Assembly (NCBI RefSeq): GCF_000208925.1
Contig: NW_001915098.1
Span: 1 to 24,646, forward strand
From: Entamoeba histolytica HM-1:IMSS
Lineage: Eukaryota; Evosea; Mastigamoebida; Endamoebidae
DNA: 24,646 nt
Direction: 5' to 3'
The position numbers were made by a program, and so were the translations under genes. The notes under the pieces are model-generated. The model did not search any database. It was not told the origin of the DNA and saw nothing but the letters and a program-made list of their open reading frames with translations. The stretch's first letter is position 1. Each line of letters opens with the position of its first letter. Shown in pieces: positions 18,855 through 24,646 of this stretch.

Positions 18855-18859
18855 GAACT
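18855..18859 (+). promoter_or_regulatory. GAAC core element of COG3
   Basis: CTGAACTTTAAAATATTA lies directly before the proposed micro-exon start, with GAACT 18-22 bases upstream of the ATG at 18877. This supports transcription starting just here and hence the 8-nt first exon. Confidence 0.45.
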
Positions 18860-18876
18860 TTAAAATATTAATCAAT

Positions 18877-20696
18877 ATGGAAATGTTTGTTAAACATAAT
18901 GAGTACTAAAAATTATTTACCACTTATTCTTTAGTATTCTTCAATTAAAAAATCAATTAGATAATTTATCAATTATTGAAAAAAGTCTTAATGAACAAAA
19001 TGAAAAAATTAATGAAATTGATGGAATTGTTAATGGAATTGACTCAAAGTCAAATGAATTATTTATTCAATGTAATGAAATTTTAAAAAAGAAAAATAAA
19101 GAAGAAGAAATATTAAAGAAAGTAGAAAAAGAAATACGATATTATGAAGCGTTTGATAGATTATCATTACTTATTAATAATCCAAAAACAATAAATTTTT
19201 ATTCAAGTCAATTTAAAGAATGTTATATTGAAATAAATGAATGTATTGAATATTTTTATAATAAAGTTTGTTATATTAAATAAATAATAAATGAATAATA
19301 ATTTATTTAATAGAAAAATGATGTAGAATGTTATACATATTTATTAAAATATCAACAATTAAAAAGTAAAATATTAAATTATTTATCAATCTTTATTAAA
19401 AAACAAATTGATGATTTACATCAAGAATGTAGTACAATTCCAGTATTACCATTAAACCAATTTACAAAAAGTGTATTATATAAATCTCAAATAACAACAG
19501 AATTTAAAGAATTAATAAAAATATTAGAAATAAAAAAGGGAATATTAGAATCATCATATCTTGATGAATGTATTAAACATTATCTTAATATCAGAAAAAA
19601 TTTATTAATGCCATATATATCAAAATTATTAATTACACTTCAACAAATTAATCCATTTATTTGTGACGTTACAAGAGAAGCTGGTATTTATTTATTTATC
19701 ATTTTTTATAAAGAAGGTAAATTATTTAGAACATTATTTAATCAAGATTGTCAAGCATTAAAAATTATGTTTTCTTCACTTTTTGATATTTATTCTTCAT
19801 TCATTTCTACATTATGTTATAAATGTCATGATATTGGAATATTGTGTAATGCAATTACTTATCTTAAAGATGAACAAATTCTTTATCGTTTACCTCACTC
19901 AAAATTAATACAATTACCTGAATATTCCATTTTTAATTTTTGTGTTAATGAATTAGTTACTAATATCTCAGAACGTTTGGTTTATTTATCATTAAATTTA
20001 ATTAATAACTTAATTGCTTCATTTCATCCTTCAAAAAATGATTTAAATTATCCTGCTATTTTCTCTAATTCAAATGTTCAAGACCTTCCTTTTAAATTAG
20101 TTCTTTATCCTCCAACTACAAATACTCTTACTTTATTATCTAAACTTCATTTCTCTTTATCAAATGAATTGTTTAGTCAACTCGCAAATACAGCTATTAA
20201 TGCTTGTGTTGATTCAATTCTTCATGCCATACCTCAAATTCCTTCAAATAATGAACTTGATGGTAAATTATTTGCATTAAGAAATTTATGTATTTTAAGA
20301 GACCAAATTATTCCTTTCACTGAAGTAGATACTTCTTTAAGAAAAGTTGAATCAAAAGTTCAAGAACTTTGTGGTGAAATATGTAATTATTTCCTTAAAA
20401 CATTTTGTCCTTCTGGTCTTCAAGTATTACGTGATTTTGTTTTTGATGATAAGTCTCAAAATGAAATTAAAGTGATTCAATCACAAATTATCGAAGAGTT
20501 AGTTCATAATTCTATTAATTCTAAAGAAGATTTAAATATTCTTCATGTCTATTTACACCAAGTTCATTTAAAAGAATTATTGGAAATACTTAAAGCAAGA
20601 ATTGTATATTTTGCTCACAAATTAACTATTTTATTTAGAAACCAAGACTTTGAAAAAAGATTCTTAGAAGCTGCAAAACCAATTTTGAATTATTAA
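18877..20696 (+). CDS. COG3: Conserved oligomeric Golgi complex subunit 3
   Basis: Joining 18877-18884, 18935-19265 and 19314-20696 gives 573 residues that read as COG3 through their whole length. The N-terminal coiled-coil (QLKNQLDNLSIIEKSLNEQ and following) leads into YYEAFDRLSLLINNPKTIN, which matches the SYFNELENINTKLNSP block. After intron 2 comes YTYLLKYQQLKSKIL, the YLLKFKQCLSKAM block. The C-terminal part has LTLLSKLHFSLSNELF and ELDGKLFALRNLCILRDQI, which match the LVCLSKLY and QIDGQLFLIKHLLILREQI regions. COG is an eight-subunit tether for retrograde vesicles within the Golgi, and COG3 belongs to its lobe A. The protein is shorter than animal COG3 (over 800 residues), lacking mostly linker and N-terminal sequence. 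Exon 1 codes only for ATGGAAAT. All junctions are GTTTGT...TAG and keep the frame. Confidence 0.93.
18885..18934 (+). other. COG3 intron 1 (50 nt)
   Basis: It begins GTTTGT and ends CTTTAG. It splits the third codon after two bases (AT|T), giving M-E-I-I-L-Q. Without it the family-like sequence starting at 18935 would have no ATG before its first conserved coiled-coil residues. Confidence 0.8.
19266..19313 (+). other. COG3 intron 2 (48 nt)
   Basis: It begins GTTTGT and ends TTTAATAG, in phase 0 between Lys (AAA at 19263-19265) and Lys (AAA at 19314-19316). Reading through it meets a TAA in frame after four codons. Removing it joins the two COG3 blocks without loss of alignment. Confidence 0.93.
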
Positions 20697-21579
20697 TTCA
20701 ATTCTTTTTATTAGAAATTCTTTGAAAAACAAATATCTTTTTTACCTTATTTTTTTGTTATTTGTATTATTCTATTTTATTTCTGTTTATTATCTATCTT
20801 GAAGAATAAGTTTGTGTTTATTCTTTTATTTATATTCATTTGTGCTTGTGTTCAGTTTTTATTGTTTGGTATCTTCTATTTAATCATTTTTATTCTCTTG
20901 TTTATTCTATTTTGTGTTTGTTACTTGTTTTTTATTTATTTCAAAACTTATGTTATATGTCAACACTATTACTTAAACATTTTGAAGTTATGATGTTATT
21001 TTCATCTAACTATCTTGTTAATACATTAATAATTATTCATTTTAAATGATATATATATAAAACAATAAAATATTCAAATATCAAAAAAATAATTGTTGAA
21101 ACTCATGGATATTGTTTTGAAATAAAGTTGTAAATTACGCATATTAGTAATAAGAATACAACCAATTTATAATTACATTTATACATTCTTCTTGTACAAA
21201 CATATAACAACATCAGAAACACTGTTATATTAAGAGAGTATAAAAACTTCTTCTACATATATAATTTAAACTATATCTTCTATGCTGATAGAACAAAAAA
21301 GAGAAATTAAATGTGTATCTAGATATAATTTTAAAAAAATATATGAAATTAAACATTGAAAATATTAAACGAACTAATTTAAAGAAAATAAAATTATTCA
21401 AGTAAATTATGTGTTAATGATATGTTAACAATAAGAAAGATTGAAATGAATTAAAATTTGTTTAACATTGACAACAAGTAAGAGAAAAAACAATTAAATA
21501 TTATATTTATATTATTCATTATTTTGTTTAATCTCATCTCTATTATTTATTAGTTAAACTAGATGTTGGATTCATTCTT
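20697..21579. other. Intergenic region downstream of COG3
   Basis: The first 280 bases are strongly T-rich, consistent with an Entamoeba 3' flank; open frames there encode only Phe/Leu/Ile/Tyr-rich peptides and are not believed. The rest is AT-rich with nothing recognised. Confidence 0.5.
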
Positions 21580-22670
21580 TTAATATTTATTTAATTTCAT
21601 GATGCATTTTATTCTGTACCATTTTCTTCCCTTGACCAAATCTTCTAGTCTATTAATTTTCTTTAGGATTTCTTTTATTTCATCAAATTTGTCTCTTATT
21701 ATTTTATTTTGGAGATAGAGGTGCATAACCATTGAAATCTTCTTCATATCAACTTGTAGTTCCTGCATTCTGATTCCTGATCATATCAATCTATTATTAA
21801 TTTCCATTATTAATTCGTCAGCTTCTTTTCTTTGAAAGTATTAATTAATGTTTGAACATTTTCTATTTTCATTTCTTTTATTGATGAGAGTTTTAAGATA
21901 TTCTTCATCAATTTCTGTAGAGTTATTCTTTAATATTATTTTTTATTATTGAATTACACTCTACTCTTCTATTATATCATTTACTTTCACTTTAATGTAC
22001 AGTTTAATACTTTCTTTTATTTTATGTGACATTTTAATATATTTAATATATTCTTTTTCATTATTGACATTGATTTTTATTGCTTTTATTATACTTTCTA
22101 TTTGCTCCTATCTTAATTTCTTATATAATTTCTTATTTAACCAATCAATTAAAAAACAATACATCACTTCAATTAATTTTCTATTTCTTTGGTTTGTTGT
22201 ATTTCTTCTTGTATTTTTCTTATACTTTATTTGTTATTTATTATTCTTGCAATTTTACATGTTTCATTCATTTCTTTATTTGTATTTTGTTTTTAATTCC
22301 TTCTTCAACTGCTTTAATGTCTTTTTCATCAATGTCTTTTGTTCTTTCTTTAGACTCTTCTTTAGTTTTTCATTTATCTTCTTCATTTTGATTGAATATA
22401 CTTCTTGTTGAATATTATACCATCTTTTCCTTTTACCTTCATATTTTTTAAGTATTTCTTCATAATCTCCTTCTTTCCATTCACTTGTTATTTTTTTTAT
22501 TCTTTCTTGTATCTCATTTATTGTTAGCCATTTATATTTGTTATTGGTGTAATTATTATTATTATTATTGTATTTATCTTGTTTTTTATTTGTTTTCTTT
22601 CTTTTTCTAAAATCTTGGTATTTCTATTACAATTCATATTATTATTCATATTAATATTATTGGTATTCAT
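21580..22670 (-). pseudogene. Decayed coiled-coil protein gene
   Basis: Read on the minus strand, an ATG at 22670 opens an Asn-rich start (MNTNNINMNNN...). After one frameshift the frame continues with an Asn run and a charged segment: KWLTINEIQERIKKITSEW, GDYEEILKKYEGKRKRWYNIQQEVYSIKMKK and a Lys-rich helix ending in a stop. Further pieces in shifted frames read IEVMYCFLIDWLNKKLYKKL, EQIESIIKAIKINVNNEKEYIKYIK and DEEYLKTLINKRNENRK. A last open piece (21580-21768) begins MQELQVDMKKISMVMHLYL and ends KLNKY. Together they form about 360 codons of a charged, largely helical protein, cut by several stops and frameshifts. The coding-like bias (purines on the minus strand, repeated Lys/Glu/Ile heptads) contrasts with the surrounding spacer. 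The family is unknown to me. It could be a remnant of a multicopy Entamoeba gene family. Confidence 0.6.
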
Positions 22671-23210
22671 TCTTTTACATATTGTTGAATTTCTATGTTT
22701 TGTTTGCTTTTCTTTACATTACACATTGTTAATACACAATAAACATTGAAATAACAATTGTTGTATTTCATATAATGGATTAGTATCTTTCCATGAATAA
22801 ACATATTCATATAATAAAAATAATAGGAAAAAGAAAGAAAAGTTACATTTTATTTTACTCATAAAAAGTACAATTAATCAAAATATAATATAATAATCAT
22901 AAATAAGAAAATAAATCATTTGTAGAGTGTTTAATGATATAATATTGAACTATGAATGAAAAATATGATTTTAATGAATTAATATAAAAAATAAAAAGAT
23001 ATTATAATGAAGTAGTTTAAATATTAATAAGAAATAATATTGAAATTAAATATGAAATAGTTAATATTTATAGTTTATTATTATAATTATTTATTATAAA
23101 ATATTTATTATTTTATTTTTATTATTGTTTTATTTCATTGAAATTCTCTGAATTAACATTATTACAGAGTTATATTCATTACAATATCTTTCTTTTCATA
23201 TTTCATTAAT

Positions 23211-23477
23211 TTATTTATTATTTTGATCTTCATTAATATTAATGATATTTATACTATCTCTTTCATCATTTATTAACATCACAATATTTAAGTGTTTTAT
23301 TTCAAATACATTTGTTTTAAAATTAATTAGAATTGTATTAATGATATTAATAACTTGAATTTTATGATGACTAATTGATGTATAACATTTAATTATATCA
23401 TTCCATCTACTTTTAATTTTGATAAAATACAAATAATATTGTGAGATAATCATTGATATTAATTGATATGATAACAT
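23211..23477 (-). pseudogene. Possible small ORF or gene fragment
   Basis: An 88-codon frame starting at an ATG encodes YYLYFIKIKSRWNDIIKCY and an Ile/Asn-rich remainder with a moderately mixed composition. It could be a fragment of a longer lost gene or chance, since frames of this length occur in DNA this poor in GC. No family is recognised and no promoter motif is seen. Confidence 0.2.
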
Positions 23478-24479
23478 TCATTTAAATCAATTTACTTTCA
23501 TTCAATTTAAACAGAAACTGAATGAGAAATATAATAATTAATATCAAATGAATAAGAAATTAGAAATAAATATATTTAATTTTATTCAGTAAATTAACTA
23601 ATGATTGATACAATTCATCAACCAACCGATTAATAACAATAGTACATATTCAAATGATGGAATATGATAATTTAATATATTGTTATTGATTTGAAACTTT
23701 TAAAACACTTTAAAAAATGATTTGTTGAGAAACATCAACATAGTTATAATGAAAAAATCATTATTAAAAGTAAACTTCATTTTCATTTGTTGAGTAATTG
23801 TGAAATATGAGAAAATAAGAGAGTAAGAGATGTAAAAGTCAATAAATCGACAAGAGAGCATGTGATTAGGGGGAATAATATATTGGTTATATAAACCTTT
23901 TATAAACCAAAAAAACCTATTAAAAGAATTTGTTTAATTATGAATGTTTTATGTTTAATTTTGTTGATAGTGAAGTTTCAATATAATTGATAGTATTTTT
24001 TATCTATCAAAACAATTAGTTTTATAACAACCAATAATGGTATTATAGTTTATTAATATTTCTGTATTTCCTCTTTTATTTAATTCCTCATTATAATTAT
24101 TAAGAAAAAAAAAGCATTAATTAAACAATGAGTTAAATAATAAAAGTATTAAAAAACATACAACAACACAGGAAAGTAAAACAAGTAATGACATTGACTT
24201 ATGTAGTAATGTAAAATCACATAAATAAAGAAGATAAAAAAAAATAAAAAGAAATAACAAAGTACCAAAATTCTAAAAGAAGTATCTACCACTTCTAAAT
24301 TAAACCAACTATACAACAAAGAAGACTCTCCCATATTCTTTTTATTCTTTTTTAATAAAACAAAAATAAAAAGTGAACAACAAATTCAAATATAATCCCT
24401 CTTTGTCTATTTTTGTTTTTTAATTTTATTTTCAGGTCAAAACAAAAAAAAACAATGAAGAAGAGAAACTTAAAAAAGT

Positions 24480-24487
24480 AAAATTCA
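24480..24487 (+). promoter_or_regulatory. Initiator-like element of the C2 gene
   Basis: AAAATTCA, nearly the Entamoeba initiator consensus AAAAATTCA, lies 14-21 bases before the ATG at 24501, which supports that start and a very short leader. Confidence 0.5.
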
Positions 24488-24500
24488 GTCATCTGTTACA

Positions 24501-24646
24501 ATGTTGCAATTGAGAGTTTTTGTGATTGAAGCCGAAAATCTCATGCCAGCAGATTTTTTTTCAAAACAAGCAGATCCTTATGTTAAAGTAACTGTAGGAA
24601 AAGAAGTTCATCAAACAACTATTCAGAAAAAAACATTAATCCACAT
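24501..24646 (+). CDS. C2-domain protein (5' part, runs off the window)
   Basis: The first 48 residues read as the start of a C2 domain. MLQLRVFVIEAENLMPAD gives strand 1 and the first loop. KQADPYVKVTVG carries the conserved D-P-Y-V-K-V motif, whose Asp is usually a calcium ligand. HQTTIQKKTL begins the T-x-x-x-K-x-T-L-N-P region. C2 domains bind membranes, often in a calcium-dependent way. The domain begins at residue 1, so this is an N-terminal C2 protein without signal peptide. What follows (one or several C2 domains, copine, ferlin or other) is beyond the window edge. Confidence 0.85.
   Translation, partial: MLQLRVFVIEAENLMPADFFSKQADPYVKVTVGKEVHQTTIQKKTLIH

Larger units (their letters stand above)
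22671..24500. other. Gene-poor AT-rich region
   Basis: Apart from a short minus-strand frame (23211-23477) nothing gene-like is seen. A run at about 24030-24400 is A/T-rich with frequent stops. The last 60 bases form the promoter of the C2 protein. Confidence 0.5.

Noticed and set aside
20799..21049. Two overlapping T-rich open frames after COG3
   Set aside because: Low-complexity Phe/Leu/Ile peptides in a T-rich 3' flank, with no start context or homology.
21995..22411. 138-codon plus-strand frame with membrane-like composition
   Set aside because: It is the antisense shadow of the Lys/Glu-rich minus-strand pseudogene; Phe/Leu/Ser runs on the opposite strand are expected.

Overview
The window is about 24.6 kb of very AT-rich nuclear DNA that looks like Entamoeba (E. 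histolytica or a close relative). The case rests on four things. Intergenic sequence is nearly GC-free. Three introns share the strict 5' splice site GTTTGT and end in TAG. GAAC-type and AAAATTCA-type elements lie 15-50 bases upstream of several starts. The gene content also fits: a BspA-type leucine-rich-repeat protein with the usual Entamoeba N-terminus and a TMK-type kinase fragment. The sequence alone does not settle the species.

Layout. 1-2401 is gene-free. 2402-8135 is a compact cluster: a BspA-like LRR protein (+), a tail-anchored synaptobrevin-like SNARE (-), a catalytically dead alpha-amylase/SLC3-like protein (-), a Rad6-type ubiquitin-conjugating enzyme with one intron (+), ribosomal protein eS30 (-) and a PP2A/PP4/PP6-type phosphatase catalytic subunit (-). 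8136-10787 is gene-free. 10788-12532 holds a decayed, 5'-truncated TKL/TMK kinase, cut by a 100-N assembly gap. The last 541 bases before the gap and the first 541 after it are identical, so two overlapping contigs were probably left unmerged. After another gene-poor stretch comes an unrecognised 282-residue protein (-). Then follow an SLC35F6-like drug/metabolite transporter (+), a PUF-family RNA-binding protein with eight repeats (+), and COG3 of the Golgi tethering complex (+), rebuilt here from three exons including an 8-nt first exon. 20697-24500 has no intact gene but carries a decayed minus-strand gene at about 21580-22670. The window ends inside the first exon of a C2-domain protein.

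The intact genes are mostly housekeeping: ubiquitin conjugation, translation, phosphatase signalling, mRNA regulation and vesicle traffic. There is no operon logic; neighbours are linked only by compact spacing (74-126 bp between several stops and starts). The SNARE, COG3 and the transporter all act in the endomembrane system, but nothing in the sequence shows they are co-regulated.

I see no evidence of a new multi-gene system. The points most worth following are the gap artefact, the kinase pseudogene whose active-site damage looks like repeated G-to-T change, the SLC3-like pseudoenzyme, the COG3 micro-exon, a SNARE with an ambiguous zero layer, and the hidden pseudogene near 22 kb. No tRNA, rRNA, CRISPR array or recognisable LINE/SINE was found by eye.
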